This document shows, in pieces, positions 9,552-19,592 of a stretch of 64,000 nt of DNA. Location: NCBI GenBank assembly GCA_012960755.1, contig DUAT01000059.1, positions 60,965 through 124,964 on the forward strand. Reading direction: 5' to 3'. The number at the start of each line of letters is the position of its first letter. Positions within the stretch are counted from its first letter, which is position 1. The notes beneath the pieces are model-generated. The model did no database searches. It was not told where the DNA came from and saw only the letters and a program-made list of their open reading frames with translations. The stretch comes from Gammaproteobacteria bacterium. GTDB taxonomy: Bacteria > Pseudomonadota > Gammaproteobacteria > Pseudomonadales > Azotimanducaceae_A. Position numbers and translations under genes: made by a program.

Positions 9552-10135
9552 AGTTGCTCACTTGCTGGCTTCTCACTTCCTAGATCGGACCAGTCTGCTT
9601 GTTTACCGGGATAGTCTGAGAGTCCCTGTTTGACTGCGGCAACGACAGCACGGGGTGTGATGGTAGCCCCCGTAAACTGGTCGAAATCGCCACCGTCCTT
9701 TTTTACCCGCCAGTCCCTGGAACTTAAAGACTCACCATTGAAAGAGAGTATCCAGTCGGAGACGTCCAATGCCAGGTCGTCGGCTAATCCCGGTGTTTCA
9801 TTGTGGCTGATGACCCGCACGCCCCGTACGGTGCCGTCGATGGCGACTGCAAGCCAGAGCTTAATTTCTCCGTTGTAACCATTGTTCGTTACGATTTGAA
9901 AAATATGACCGCCTGGATGATCCGATTGATCAATCTGATAAACATAGGGCTCAATCAATGTTAGATAAGCCCGGGTGACGTCCAGCACCTGTCGAAGTTG
10001 CTGTTCAGCATACTCCGCCCGCTGGACCTCAATGGGGGCGCTGGTAAGCAGGTTGGTCAAACTCAGACTTGTGCCACAGATGAAAGCAATCAACGTGAGT
10101 CTTGCAACAACGAAACCTGTCCCGGGGAACTTCAT
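9548..10135 (-). CDS. rnfG: Rnf complex FMN-binding subunit RnfG
   Basis: The 195-residue protein has an N-terminal membrane anchor and a periplasmic FMN-binding domain. The flavinylation motif FTGATITPRAV lies at about residues 155-165; the threonine is expected to bind FMN through a phosphoester bond made by ApbE. The GLADDL segment is typical of the family. It overlaps both neighbours by four bases. Confidence 0.94.
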   Translation of the reverse strand: MKFPGTGFVVARLTLIAFICGTSLSLTNLLTSAPIEVQRAEYAEQQLRQVLDVTRAYLTLIEPYVYQIDQSDHPGGHIFQIVTNNGYNGEIKLWLAVAIDGTVRGVRVISHNETPGLADDLALDVSDWILSFNGESLSSRDWRVKKDGGDFDQFTGATITPRAVVAAVKQGLSDYPGKQADWSDLGSEKPASEQL

Positions 10136-11061
10136 ACCCTGGTCCGCCGGATTCGATCGATTAAAGGCGTCAGGGCGTTCATCAGGAGGATTGCAAAGGC
10201 AAAGCCATCCGGGTACGCACCCGTGCTTCTGATAACAAACGTAATCAGACCTACACCGATGCCGAAAGCATATAGACCGATCTCGGAATCCGGAGAGGTG
10301 ACGGGGTCTGTGACAATAAAAAACGCGGTCAGCATGGTACCGCCGGATAGCAGATGAAAGAGCGGTGAACCCAGACTCTGGGAACTGCCATTGTCATAAA
10401 AAATCATCGCGAGAAAACTCAGTGTGAAAAGCATCCCGGTAAGGGCCTGCCAGCGGATCACCCCCAGGGCGATCAGCACCAGCCCTCCCACGAGGTAACC
10501 GAGATTAATCCATTGCCAGCCGATTCCTGCCAGACTGTCAAAGCCAGCGCTGGTGGACCAGATCTCCTCAATGGTATACGCGCCTCGAAACCTGAAGGTA
10601 TCCAGTGGTGTGGCTGCAGTCACACCGTCAATCGGTGAAACCGCTGGCCAGGATGACATGGCCAGTGGAAACGACAGTATCAGAACGGCATAACCGACCA
10701 TGGCAGGATTAAACGGGTTGTGACCAAGACCACCATAGAGGTGCTTGCCGAAAATAATCCCGAATCCGCAACCGATGATGGTCATCCACACTGGCAAATC
10801 AGGTGGCAAAGCGATACCGAGCAGTAAGCCGGTGAGGACCGCAGATCCATCCAGCAAGGTTGACATTCTGGCATGGCGAATTCTAAGGACCAGCGCCTCC
10901 AGCAGCACGGCGGTGGCGACACTCAGCAGTGCATTGAGTAGTATGCCGATGCCGAAGAAATAAGTGCTGGTAAGGATGCCTGGAACCAGGGCAACAATAA
11001 CCAAGGACATGACTTTTGATGTAGAAGTCGGCATCAGTATTGAAGGCAGCGTCAGAGTCAT
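10132..11061 (-). CDS. rnfD: Rnf complex membrane subunit RnfD
   Basis: The 309-residue NqrB/RnfD-family protein has multiple membrane helices. The family segment [14 protein letters not shown] and the FMN site [11 protein letters not shown] at about residue 150 are present. It overlaps rnfG and the upstream rnfB-type gene by four bases each. Between RnfB and RnfD one normally finds RnfC, here absent as a separate gene. Confidence 0.94.
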   Translation of the reverse strand: MTLTLPSILMPTSTSKVMSLVIVALVPGILTSTYFFGIGILLNALLSVATAVLLEALVLRIRHARMSTLLDGSAVLTGLLLGIALPPDLPVWMTIIGCGFGIIFGKHLYGGLGHNPFNPAMVGYAVLILSFPLAMSSWPAVSPIDGVTAATPLDTFRFRGAYTIEEIWSTSAGFDSLAGIGWQWINLGYLVGGLVLIALGVIRWQALTGMLFTLSFLAMIFYDNGSSQSLGSPLFHLLSGGTMLTAFFIVTDPVTSPDSEIGLYAFGIGVGLITFVIRSTGAYPDGFAFAILLMNALTPLIDRIRRTRV

Positions 11062-11981
11062 TGCGTTCTTTTCAACTGTTCGAGAATGTTTGCGCGATCG
11101 TCATTGCTGGCCCGGGTGCGGAGCCTGGAGTTGCTGGCAATCAATCGATCATTTCGCCTTCCGTATCTGAATTCTGCGTCCCGGGACTTTTCAGATTCCA
11201 GTTGTTCAAGTCGGATACGTTTTTTGGATGCATTGAAAATATTGGTGAGTGGTATATTGCTCGGGCAGATGCCGTCACAAATTCTGCATTCTATACAGGC
11301 ATCCAGCTTCATCACCTTCATGGCATCGTTAGAAGTTCTTTGCCAGTACAATTCATGGGGCAGTAGCTGCTTTGGACAGACTCGTTCACATTCGCCGCAT
11401 CTGATACATGGTGCTCTGATAAACGGTGCAATGTCGTTGTCGTCAAGTTCTATTACCGGGGTGATCCGGGATTGGCTTCGAGTTGCTACCAGGTCAATAC
11501 AGTCAACGGGACAAGGTGGAATGCACAGATCGCACCCGGTGCATTCTTTCTCAATCACCACATGCATCAACTGGGCAGCGCCAATAATGGCATCGACTGG
11601 GCAGGCCTGAATGCACAAGGTACAGCCGATACATTCTGCTTCTCGAATTTTCACTGTATGCCCGGGACCCGACTCTCCAAAGGCTGCATCAAGTGCAATA
11701 ATGTCACGTCCCAGCAGATTGGCCAGATCGCGAATTGTTCTGTCACCGCCGGGGGGGCAGCGATTGATAGGCTCACCGGCTGCTATGGCTTCCGAATAGG
11801 GTCTGCAGCCAGGATGACCGCACTGGGCACACTGGGTTTGTGGCAGCAGCTTGTTGATCTGTTCAACCGCCTGGTTTGGATTGGTTTCCACACGACCTAA
11901 CGCAGTGATCAGGATCAGGGCAGTTCCTGCACCCAGGAGAGTAACGAGTATCAGCCCGGGAAGGATTTCAATGAGCATCAA
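11058..11981 (-). CDS. rnfB: RnfB fused to the ferredoxin tail of RnfC; five [4Fe-4S] motifs
   Basis: The 307-residue protein starts with the RnfB membrane anchor (residues 3-28) and the RnfB cluster domain (Cys51, 54, 59, 75). Two ferredoxin clusters follow (Cys117/120/123/127 and 147/150/153/157), completing a normal RnfB of about 170-190 residues. It then continues into [19 protein letters not shown] (Cys192/195/198/202) and [18 protein letters not shown] (Cys229/232/235/239), which is the two-cluster C-terminal domain of RnfC with its short basic coiled tail. The NADH/FMN-binding and SLBB body of RnfC is absent. It overlaps rnfA and rnfD by four bases each, so nothing else fits between. 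A true fusion is the simplest reading; an assembly deletion is possible but would have to restore the frame exactly. Confidence 0.9.
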   Translation of the reverse strand: MMLIEILPGLILVTLLGAGTALILITALGRVETNPNQAVEQINKLLPQTQCAQCGHPGCRPYSEAIAAGEPINRCPPGGDRTIRDLANLLGRDIIALDAAFGESGPGHTVKIREAECIGCTLCIQACPVDAIIGAAQLMHVVIEKECTGCDLCIPPCPVDCIDLVATRSQSRITPVIELDDNDIAPFIRAPCIRCGECERVCPKQLLPHELYWQRTSNDAMKVMKLDACIECRICDGICPSNIPLTNIFNASKKRIRLEQLESEKSRDAEFRYGRRNDRLIASNSRLRTRASNDDRANILEQLKRTQ

Positions 11982-12553
11982 TCCATCCCCGCGAAGCCCA
12001 TAAAGGCAAGGGACAAAATACCTGCGGTAATCATATTGATTGCAGCGCCCTGGAATGGCATGGGAACGTCTGCATGGGCGAGTCTTTCACGCATCGCCGC
12101 AAAGACGATTAACATGAGTGAGAAGCCTGTAGCTGCACCCAATCCATAGATGATGGCATCAAAAAAGGTGTGGCTGTGCCTGACGTTTAAAAGGGCAACA
12201 CCGAGGACAGCACAGTTGGTGGTGATAAGCGGGATAAAAATGCCCAATACCTGATGCAGCATTGGCTGGGTTGCCCGAATGACAATTTCAGAAAATTGTA
12301 CGAGCCCAGCGATTATTACTATAAATGAAATAATGCGAAGATACTCAAGTCCAAACGGAACCAGCAGGTAATGTTCAACCAGGTAACTCGACGCAGATGC
12401 CAGGGTAAGCACGAAGGTGGTGGCTGCGGCCATGCCGATTGCGGCATCCATTTTTTGTGACGCACCCATAAAGGGGCACAGGCCCAGAAACTGCACCATA
12501 ACGAAATTGTTGACAAAGATCGTGCTGAGCAAAATGACGAACGCGTCAGGCAT
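11978..12553 (-). CDS. rnfA: Rnf complex membrane subunit RnfA
   Basis: The 191-residue membrane protein has six hydrophobic segments and the signatures [18 protein letters not shown] near the N-terminus and [13 protein letters not shown] mid-protein, each contributing cysteine to the membrane [2Fe-2S] site shared with RnfE. It is the first gene of the operon rnfA-rnfB(C)-rnfD-rnfG-rnfE-nth. The metG stop lies ten bases upstream. Confidence 0.95.
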   Translation of the reverse strand: MPDAFVILLSTIFVNNFVMVQFLGLCPFMGASQKMDAAIGMAAATTFVLTLASASSYLVEHYLLVPFGLEYLRIISFIVIIAGLVQFSEIVIRATQPMLHQVLGIFIPLITTNCAVLGVALLNVRHSHTFFDAIIYGLGAATGFSLMLIVFAAMRERLAHADVPMPFQGAAINMITAGILSLAFMGFAGMD

Positions 12554-12563
12554 GAGTAATGTC

Positions 12564-14606
12564 TTAGGTGACCTTCATGCCTGCTTTCGCACCAGCATGG
12601 GGTTCCAACAAATAAATATCCTCACCACCTGGCCCGGCGGCAAGTACCATGCCCTCGGAAACACCGAAGCGCATTTTGCGAGGTTTCAGGTTTGCGACCA
12701 TAACCGTATGTTTACCAATCAGTTGTTCCGGTGTATATGCGGCTTTGATACCGGCAAACACACTACGCTGCCGGCCGCCGATATCCAATGTTAACTTCAG
12801 CAGCTTGTCGGCACCTGCCACGCTTTCGGCGTTGAGAATCAATGCGACCCGTAAATCTACCCTGGCGAAATCATCGAACTCAATTTCTGCGCTGAGTGAT
12901 TCGATGGTTTCTTCTCCAGCTAAATTATCTGCATCATTCTCAGTGGATTCGGCGTCTGAAAGGTCGGTTTCTCTGGAGTCTTCGACCATGGCGTCCACAT
13001 TCTTTGACTCAATGCGGGTGAGCAGGGGTTTAAACTTGTTGATTTCGTGATCAAGTAATGGTGCACTGATATCATCCCAGTCGAGAGGTGAAATATTCAG
13101 GAACTGTTCTGATCTTTCTGCGAGCCCAGGCAGTATTGGCTTCAGATAGGCGATAATGATTCGAAACAGGTTGATGCCGTCGGAACAAACATTGTGCACT
13201 TCAGTTTCATTACCAGCCTGCTTTATTTTCGCCCAGGGTTCGTGTTCGGCAATATACTGGTTTGCCTTGTCTGCCATTGCCATCACTTCGCGAACCAGTT
13301 TGTTGAAATCTCCTGATTCGTAGTAAGCCTCCAGGGCGGGTTTTTGATCAATGAACTCGGCCACAAGGTTTGTGGTGGGCTGGGTTGAAAGTTTGCCATT
13401 AAATTTCTTTTTGATGAATCCCGCACAGCGACTGGCGATGTTGACAACCTTGCCAACCAGGTCCGAGTTCACCTTCTGGACAAAGTCCTCAAGGTTAATA
13501 TCCATATCGTCGATATTATTGTTGAGTTTACTGGCGTAGTAGTAGCGCAGGTACTCTGGGTCCAGATGAGCTCTATAAGTCCCTGCGTTAATAAAGGTAC
13601 CTCGGGATTTACTCATCTTCTGCCCGTTAACTGTAATGAAACCGTGGGCGTGAATTCTCGTTGGGGTACGGAATTTCGAACTGCTTAGCATGGCGGGCCA
13701 GAACAATGCGTGAAAATTAATAATGTCCTTACCTATAAAATGGTGGACCTCGAAATCTGAATCTTTCTCCCAATAGTCATCAAAGGCTACAGTATGGTTC
13801 CTGTCACAGTAATTTTTGAAGCTGGCCATATAGCCGATAGGGGCATCCAGCCAGACATAAAAGAACTTGCCTGGTTCCCCCGGGATTTCGAATCCAAAAT
13901 AGGGTGCATCCCGGGAAATATCCCAGTCCTGTAGTCCCGCATCGAGCCATTCCGCAAGCTTGTTGGCCACCTGGTCCTGCAAGGTACCACTGCGGGTCCA
14001 GGTTTTGAGGTACTGGGTAAAATTGGACAACGCAAAAAAGAAGTGCCGAGACTCTTTCAGTATCGGTTCAGCGCCTGAAATTGTTGAACGGGGATCAATA
14101 AGGTCAGTCGCATCGTAGGTTGCGCCGCAGACCTCACAGTTGTCCCCATATTGACCTTCAGCTTTACATTTTGGGCAGGTGCCAATGATAAATCGGTCGG
14201 CGAGAAACATTTGCCTTTCCGGGTCGAATAGCTGGTTCACAGACTTCTCGACAATCTGGCCAGCTTCCTTGAGTCGGTTGTATATCAGTACACTATATGC
14301 CCGGTTTTCCTCGGAGTGAGTTGAATAGTAGTTGTCATGACCAATCAGAAAGTGTTTGAAATCGTCTTCGTGCTCGGTCTTGATTTCATTGATAAGGGTT
14401 TCAGGTTCTATGCCAAGTTCCTCGGCCTTCAACATGATCGCAGTGCCATGGGTGTCATCGGCACAGACATAGATGCACTGATTGCCACGCATACGCTGGA
14501 ATCTCACCCAGATATCTGTCTGTATGTGTTCAAGCAGATGACCCAGGTGGATTGAGCCATTGGCGTTCGGTAGTGCACTGGTCACCAGGATGTTACGTTT
14601 TGTCAT
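12564..14606 (-). CDS. metG: Methionyl-tRNA synthetase
   Basis: The enzyme of 680 residues charges tRNA-Met. I chose ATG 14606 because the protein then begins [17 protein letters not shown], the normal family start; the frame is open further upstream but the extra residues are unlike any MetG. Signatures are SIHLGH, the zinc knuckle [18 protein letters not shown], the GQKMSKSRG loop and a C-terminal tRNA-binding domain ([12 protein letters not shown] onward). It is divergent from mrp, the same pairing as in E. coli. Confidence 0.97.
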   Translation of the reverse strand: MTKRNILVTSALPNANGSIHLGHLLEHIQTDIWVRFQRMRGNQCIYVCADDTHGTAIMLKAEELGIEPETLINEIKTEHEDDFKHFLIGHDNYYSTHSEENRAYSVLIYNRLKEAGQIVEKSVNQLFDPERQMFLADRFIIGTCPKCKAEGQYGDNCEVCGATYDATDLIDPRSTISGAEPILKESRHFFFALSNFTQYLKTWTRSGTLQDQVANKLAEWLDAGLQDWDISRDAPYFGFEIPGEPGKFFYVWLDAPIGYMASFKNYCDRNHTVAFDDYWEKDSDFEVHHFIGKDIINFHALFWPAMLSSSKFRTPTRIHAHGFITVNGQKMSKSRGTFINAGTYRAHLDPEYLRYYYASKLNNNIDDMDINLEDFVQKVNSDLVGKVVNIASRCAGFIKKKFNGKLSTQPTTNLVAEFIDQKPALEAYYESGDFNKLVREVMAMADKANQYIAEHEPWAKIKQAGNETEVHNVCSDGINLFRIIIAYLKPILPGLAERSEQFLNISPLDWDDISAPLLDHEINKFKPLLTRIESKNVDAMVEDSRETDLSDAESTENDADNLAGEETIESLSAEIEFDDFARVDLRVALILNAESVAGADKLLKLTLDIGGRQRSVFAGIKAAYTPEQLIGKHTVMVANLKPRKMRFGVSEGMVLAAGPGGEDIYLLEPHAGAKAGMKVT

Positions 14607-14829
14607 AGGGTTGCTGGCAGATTTTACGAAGTGGGTAAATATACCGATGCGGGCGATGATTTTCATCCAAAATTTCAGTTCGTAAACAACAAAAGTAATC
14701 GAATTTGTGTTTTTAGACGGTAGCGGATTTATACTAGTGTACTCGTGAATAACCAGGTGAAGTCTTATCACTCCCCAATCAGATCCCCAATCAGCACATA
14801 AAAAACTCAGCTTACCTGGCGTAAAGCAT

Positions 14830-15612
14830 GTGATTGCTGTCGCCTCGGGCAAAGGCGGTGTCGGCAAATCAACCGTATCGGCGAATCTCGCCCTGGCGCT
14901 GTCTGCGGAAGGTCATACCGTAGGCCTGCTCGACGCTGATATCTATGGTCCCAGCCAGGGGTTGATGATGGGAGTAGCCGAAGGAACCAGGCCTGAAACG
15001 ACGAATGAATTTTTGCAGCCGATCATGGCGAATAATCTGCAAGTGATGTCGATGAGCTTCCTGACGTCCGACCGGACGCCAGCGGTATGGCGAGGTCCAA
15101 TGGCCAGCGGTGCCCTGCAGCAGCTACTTACCCAGACCTATTGGCAGAACGTTGACTACCTGGTTGTCGATATGCCGCCGGGTACAGGGGACATCCAGCT
15201 TACCATGTCACAAAGCGTACCCATGAGCGGGGTAGTCATTGTCACAACACCACAGGATATTGCTCTGCTGGATGCGCGGAAGGGAATTGAGATGTTTCGA
15301 AAAGTCGAGGTGCCTTTGTTAGGTATCGTCGAAAATATGAGCCAGCATGTTTGCAGCGAATGTGGACATGTAGAAACGGTATTCGGTGCTGGTGGTGGAA
15401 ACGATATCGCCGCTGAGTACCATACGACGGTTCTGGGCAAATTACCCCTGTCACTTGCGATTCGGGAACAGTCCGATGGTGGAACACCACCGGTCATTGC
15501 TGATCCGGAAGGTGAAGTGAGTCAGATCTTCCGGCACATAGCCAGGTCCATTCACGAGACAATCGATAGTATGCAGACCGCCGGACCCAAAATCAGGGTA
15601 ATGGATGACTAG
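14830..15612 (+). CDS. apbC: Mrp/ApbC-type Fe-S cluster carrier ATPase, lacking the N-terminal DUF59 domain
   Basis: The ATPase has the deviant Walker [10 protein letters not shown] at residues 8-16, [27 protein letters not shown] and the cluster-binding CSECG at about residue 175. Such proteins hold and deliver [4Fe-4S] clusters. At 260 residues it is about 100 shorter than E. coli Mrp because the DUF59 domain is absent. The in-frame stop at 14758 limits the frame. Family-like sequence (LPGVKH) precedes the GTG at 14830, so translation may start at a non-standard codon or upstream residues were lost. Confidence 0.9.
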   Translation: MIAVASGKGGVGKSTVSANLALALSAEGHTVGLLDADIYGPSQGLMMGVAEGTRPETTNEFLQPIMANNLQVMSMSFLTSDRTPAVWRGPMASGALQQLLTQTYWQNVDYLVVDMPPGTGDIQLTMSQSVPMSGVVIVTTPQDIALLDARKGIEMFRKVEVPLLGIVENMSQHVCSECGHVETVFGAGGGNDIAAEYHTTVLGKLPLSLAIREQSDGGTPPVIADPEGEVSQIFRHIARSIHETIDSMQTAGPKIRVMDD

Positions 15613-15675
15613 GGAATCGCTTCCATAGGGAACGACCTGTATCATTCAGCGCTTTGTTTCTTCCAGAGGTAACGC

Positions 15676-16242
15676 ATGTCTATTAAACCCGATCGTTGGA
15701 TCCGTCGTATGGTTGAAGAACAGGATATGATTTCGCCGTTCGAGTCAGAGCAGGTTCGGGAATCTGACGGGCAGCGCCTCATTTCCTATGGCACCTCAAG
15801 TTACGGTTACGATGTTCGTTGCTCTGATGAATTCAAGGTGTTTACCAACATTCATTCTGCTACGGTTGATCCCAAGGCTTTTGATGAAAAAAGTTTCGTC
15901 GATGTACGCAGTGACATTTGCATCATCCCACCGAATTCCTTTGTCCTGGCCCGAACGGTTGAGTATTTCAAGATACCAAGGAGTGTGCTGACCATCTGCC
16001 TGGGTAAATCCACCTATGCCCGCTGCGGAATTATCGTCAATGTCACACCGCTGGAGCCGGAATGGGAAGGTCATGTGACGCTGGAATTTTCCAACACAAC
16101 TACCTTACCGGCGAAGGTGTATGCCAACGAAGGGGTAGCCCAGATGTTGTTCTTTGAATCTGACGAGGAGTGCGAAACGTCCTATAAGGATCGCGGCGGC
16201 AAGTATCAGGGTCAAAAAGGAGTGACATTGCCCAAAGCTTAG
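15676..16242 (+). CDS. dcd: dCTP deaminase
   Basis: The 188-residue enzyme converts dCTP to dUTP, feeding dTMP synthesis. It has the family motifs [48 protein letters not shown] (substrate and catalytic glutamate region, read in parts) and [10 protein letters not shown]. Length is as in E. coli (193). It follows mrp by 63 bases, the Pseudomonas order. Confidence 0.97.
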   Translation: MSIKPDRWIRRMVEEQDMISPFESEQVRESDGQRLISYGTSSYGYDVRCSDEFKVFTNIHSATVDPKAFDEKSFVDVRSDICIIPPNSFVLARTVEYFKIPRSVLTICLGKSTYARCGIIVNVTPLEPEWEGHVTLEFSNTTTLPAKVYANEGVAQMLFFESDEECETSYKDRGGKYQGQKGVTLPKA

Positions 16243-16262
16243 CAAGTTGCTGTGCCCAAAGA

Positions 16263-17135
16263 TTACAAAGAAGTCTCGATTCCCCTGATTGGCCTTCCGT
16301 CGAACTCTGCTTCGCTGAGGAGCAGTTCGAAGCCCTTGCCCTTGTCATCCAGTTGTTGAAAGCGAACCAGCAGGAAGTCGTACTGCAGTGCAAGCCAGAA
16401 AGTCGTCACACGATTTTTATTGTGTTTGACCCTGGTAACCTTGATCGTCTTGATTGCACCTACCGGCGTATCAGTTTCTTCTTCACCGACCACCTCGAAG
16501 TGATATTGTTTGAGTTTGCCATTGTCAGCAACCTGGTACGCGAGATCAGGCCAGGGCAGATTCTGATTGTGGGCGAACGCCAGTTCCTGGCGCATCTTCA
16601 TCTGGTACAGTAGTTTGTCCATCGTCCCTGTCGGAATTTGCATCTCCCAGGGTTTTGACTGGACATCATTAACTACTTTCATGCTGTCCCAGTCAAACTT
16701 CAGGGTGGCATCTCGTTTCTTACCTAAACCCGTGCGACGATAAGTGTATTGTATGGGGACCATAAGGTCTTCTTGCAAGGTGAATATTGAAGACTCCGAT
16801 ACTGTTCCAAAGAAAGACCTGGCGGTTGAGGACAAGGTATAGGTGCCATTTTCTTCACGGCGTAATTCACGGATTCCTTTCGCACTGACGGGTATCCCTT
16901 TGTAATCTGCTCGATAGATGGCGCGATAGGGAGTTGGTTCGGCGGTAGCGGTTGCAGCGAAAACTAAAACCGCAAGACTTGTGGTAATCTGCACTTTTGC
17001 TCTAACAAACTGGCCCCAGGCTGTTGTTACAGGCACTCTCAAGGCTGTTGTGAGAGACGAGCTCAAGGCTGTTACAAGAGACAGGCTCATGGCTGTCATA
17101 CAATAGGGTTCCGTTTGTGGTTGGCCGATTTGCAA
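16263..17135 (-). CDS. Exported DUF3108 protein with 24-nt repeats in its leader
   Basis: The protein has up to 290 residues. A signal-like segment (SLAVLVFAATATA) precedes a DUF3108 domain beginning TPYRAIYRADYKG. Function of the family is unknown; it is periplasmic or envelope-associated. The true start is unclear (17135, 17099 or 17090). Residues 16-39 are three 8-residue repeats encoded by 24-nt tandem units, extending the N-region of the leader. In Pseudomonas relatives this gene lies beside purN/purM, which are not here. Confidence 0.8.
   Translation of the reverse strand: MQIGQPQTEPYCMTAMSLSLVTALSSSLTTALRVPVTTAWGQFVRAKVQITTSLAVLVFAATATAEPTPYRAIYRADYKGIPVSAKGIRELRREENGTYTLSSTARSFFGTVSESSIFTLQEDLMVPIQYTYRRTGLGKKRDATLKFDWDSMKVVNDVQSKPWEMQIPTGTMDKLLYQMKMRQELAFAHNQNLPWPDLAYQVADNGKLKQYHFEVVGEEETDTPVGAIKTIKVTRVKHNKNRVTTFWLALQYDFLLVRFQQLDDKGKGFELLLSEAEFDGRPIRGIETSL
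17019..17090 (-). repeat. Three 24-nt tandem repeats in the DUF3108 gene
   Basis: Units 17019-17042, 17043-17066 and 17067-17090 each begin GGCTGTT and end in a GCTCA-like motif on the + strand. They encode MSLSLVTA, LSSSLTTA and LRVPVTTA. The 24-nt units at 32502-32621 in another gene share the same ends and spacing. Confidence 0.85.
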
Positions 17136-17231
17136 TCGTTTGGCAGTTTATGACAGGTTGGACGAGCAAATCTCCATTAAATTCAAATTATGTTGCCGTG
17201 TGGATTCGATTCGAGTCGATAAGATAACTAA

Positions 17232-17353
17232 GGAACCTCTGATTAAGTAGATAGATGTTAATATGCTGTACGATATCAACTTTTTGGAATTCCGCCCTGA
17301 CCCCGCCATGGCGGAAATAGTGGTGCGGCATGCCGACCTTAATCAGGGGTTCT
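17232..17353. mobile_element. MITE-like element, IS5-type, with CTAA target duplication
   Basis: This 122-bp segment has 16-bp inverted ends (GGAACCTCTGATTAAG on the left; the right end differs at two positions) and is bordered on both sides by CTAA (17228-17231 and 17354-17357). A 4-bp CTAA-type duplication fits the IS5 group. There is no transposase, so it is non-autonomous. Inside it is a CCGCCATGGCGG palindrome. Its right end contains the first available ATG of the DUF2066 gene. Confidence 0.75.
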
Positions 17354-18427
17354 CTAAAAGGATATCCGGGTATTAAAAACGTCGTATTTTTGTTGGTCAC
17401 CATCATGTTGGTTACGCCTAACAGGGGCTTGTCCCTGACGGTGGAAGATCTCTACATGGCAGAAGTTTATGTCATGAGCCAGGACGATGCGCAGTTGAAA
17501 TCCGGTGCCCAGGCAGCGTTGTTACAGGTGTTAATCCGGGTCTCGGGAACCCAGGACGTGCAGGATAATCGATTGGTTACCAACGCACTGCGGAATCCTT
17601 CAGACTACTACTACCAATATAGTTATCAGGCCAGTGACCGTGAATTTCAGATCGGAGGTCAGCAGGTTCCTGCGAGAATTCTCAGGCTTCGCTTTGAACC
17701 CAGTGCAATCGGAAAGCTGTTGCGTGATGCCGACTATCCTGTTTGGGGCAGCAATCGACCGAGCGTGCTGCTGTGGCTGGCAGTCAGCGACGAACAGGGT
17801 CGAAGGTTGATTTCTGAATCTGATTCCAGTGAAGTGCTTAGTGCAGTGGAAGTGAGCGCTGAACAACGCGGTTTGCCCTTGTTGTTTCCTTTGTTGGATC
17901 TTGAAGATGAGGCGCAGCTTTCTACCGCGGAAGTGTGGGGTTCGTTTCTCGGTAGAATCGACACCGCATCCAGTCGATACAAACCGGATTGTGTACTCAC
18001 TGGCCGGGTCCGGAAATCAGATACAGGCCAATGGACCGCGAATTGGAATTACCGTATTGATAATCAATGGTCCAGCTATAGTAACATTGCATATAATGCC
18101 GATGATCTGGTGGCTGAGATCGTTAATTCACTGGCGGATTCACTCGCCCGGCGTTATGCCATTGATTCTTCCAGGGGAACCGTCGAGATCAGGATCGACC
18201 GGGTTGATAACCTCGCGGATTATGCGGCGGTGTCAAAATACCTGCAATCGCTAGCACCAGTACTCGACAGCTACCTGGTCGAAGTGCGGGATTCACAAGT
18301 ACTGTTCCAGCTCAGCACTGAGGGGCAGACTCGGCAATTGATCGAGATAATCGAGCTGGATAATAAAATGTTGCTGTTAGGGACGACTGATCAAATGACA
18401 AAACTCCAGTATCAATGGTTACAATAG
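17330..18427 (+). CDS. DUF2066 domain protein, 5' end altered by a MITE
   Basis: The 365-residue reading has a hydrophobic leader (NVVFLLVTIMLVTP) and the DUF2066 domain from LTVEDLYMAEVYV to the end (LQVLIRVSGTQDVQ, YYYQYSYQ). The function is unknown; members are exported and lie near purM, perM and hda. ATG 17330 lies inside the MITE, so residues 1-8 are element-derived. An alternative is a rare start just after AAAAGGA at about 17358-17363, or ATG 17404, which would cut the signal peptide. Confidence 0.85.
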   Translation: MPTLIRGSLKGYPGIKNVVFLLVTIMLVTPNRGLSLTVEDLYMAEVYVMSQDDAQLKSGAQAALLQVLIRVSGTQDVQDNRLVTNALRNPSDYYYQYSYQASDREFQIGGQQVPARILRLRFEPSAIGKLLRDADYPVWGSNRPSVLLWLAVSDEQGRRLISESDSSEVLSAVEVSAEQRGLPLLFPLLDLEDEAQLSTAEVWGSFLGRIDTASSRYKPDCVLTGRVRKSDTGQWTANWNYRIDNQWSSYSNIAYNADDLVAEIVNSLADSLARRYAIDSSRGTVEIRIDRVDNLADYAAVSKYLQSLAPVLDSYLVEVRDSQVLFQLSTEGQTRQLIEIIELDNKMLLLGTTDQMTKLQYQWLQ

Positions 18428-18470
18428 TCAACAACCTGTTACAAAAAACCAAGGGCAGGAAATCAAAAAT

Positions 18471-19592
18471 ATGGGATCCCTAAGGCCTGTGGAAAGAGGT
18501 CTGGCGCTTGCCTCGATTGCTTTCCTTTTCTTCATGATTTATTTATTGCAGCCAATACTGACGCCGTTTCTGGTGGGAATGGCAATCGCCTACCTGGGTG
18601 ATCCTCTGGTGGATCGTCTTCAGAGTAAGCTGGGCAGAACAGGCGGTGTATTGGTGGTTTTTGTTTTGCTGCTGATCATTGTCGTCATCGGATTGGTGCT
18701 ACTGCTGCCAATGTTAATAGCGGAGGTGGGGTCCCTGGTAAAGAGTGTGCCGGAGTTTATTCAGTGGTTGCAACAGACGACCAGCCCATTTCTGATCGAA
18801 CATTTCGGGATAGATCCATTTGATCTGAACATGACGAGGTTAAAATCCCAGCTCACAGAAAACTGGACCAAGGTTGGGGGTGTCGCGCAGAAGCTGATCC
18901 TCCAGCTCACATCATCCGGATACTCGATCGCACTGAGCCTGGCGAACATTGCGCTTATTCCCGTTGTGAGTTTTTATCTGATGCGAGACTGGGATGTTTT
19001 AGTGGGCTACCTGCGGGAAATGCTGGCACGTGATGTTGAAGAGACGGTTGTTGGACTGGTTAAGGAGTGTGATGAGGTACTGAGTGCATTTCTGAGAGGG
19101 CAGATGTTGGTGATGTTCGTTCTGGGTTGCATATATTCAACTGGCTTGATGATGCTTGGTCTGGATCTGGCCCTGTTAATAGGTATGCTTGCTGGCCTCG
19201 CCAGCATCGTTCCATACCTGGGCTTCTTTGTCGGAATCACAGCAGCGACGTTCGCTGCCATTGTTCAGTTTCAGGATTCTTTCGTCCTGATTTACGTGGT
19301 GATCATTTTTGGTGTCGGGCAGGCGCTCGAGGGTATGGTACTGACGCCTTTGCTAGTGGGTGACCGAATTGGCCTGCATCCTGTCGCAGTTATTTTTGCG
19401 ATATTAGCGGGTGGGCAGTTGTTTGGGTTTACCGGAATCCTGCTGGCGTTACCAGTCGCGGCCGTGGTGATGGTTTTTATGCGCTTTATGCATGATCGAT
19501 ACAAGAAAAGTGAGTTTTACAGCGGGGTGGAGGAAGTCAGCCTTTCTGCGGACTCGCCAGAAAACGGCTCAGCGAACAAGACGAACGAGTGA
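18471..19592 (+). CDS. AI-2E family (PerM-type) membrane transporter
   Basis: The 373-residue protein has about eight membrane helices arranged as in the AI-2E exporter/PerM family. Typical segments are ILTPFLVGMAIAYLGDPLVD near the N-terminus, IPVVSFYLMRDWD and GFTGILLALPVAAVVMV. Its substrate is unknown here. It overlaps the start of hda by four bases, indicating an operon DUF2066-perM-hda. Confidence 0.9.
   Translation: MGSLRPVERGLALASIAFLFFMIYLLQPILTPFLVGMAIAYLGDPLVDRLQSKLGRTGGVLVVFVLLLIIVVIGLVLLLPMLIAEVGSLVKSVPEFIQWLQQTTSPFLIEHFGIDPFDLNMTRLKSQLTENWTKVGGVAQKLILQLTSSGYSIALSLANIALIPVVSFYLMRDWDVLVGYLREMLARDVEETVVGLVKECDEVLSAFLRGQMLVMFVLGCIYSTGLMMLGLDLALLIGMLAGLASIVPYLGFFVGITAATFAAIVQFQDSFVLIYVVIIFGVGQALEGMVLTPLLVGDRIGLHPVAVIFAILAGGQLFGFTGILLALPVAAVVMVFMRFMHDRYKKSEFYSGVEEVSLSADSPENGSANKTNE

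Noticed and set aside
14607..14867. Long N-terminal extension of MetG
   Set aside because: The segment is unlike any MetG and overlaps the upstream region of the divergent mrp gene.
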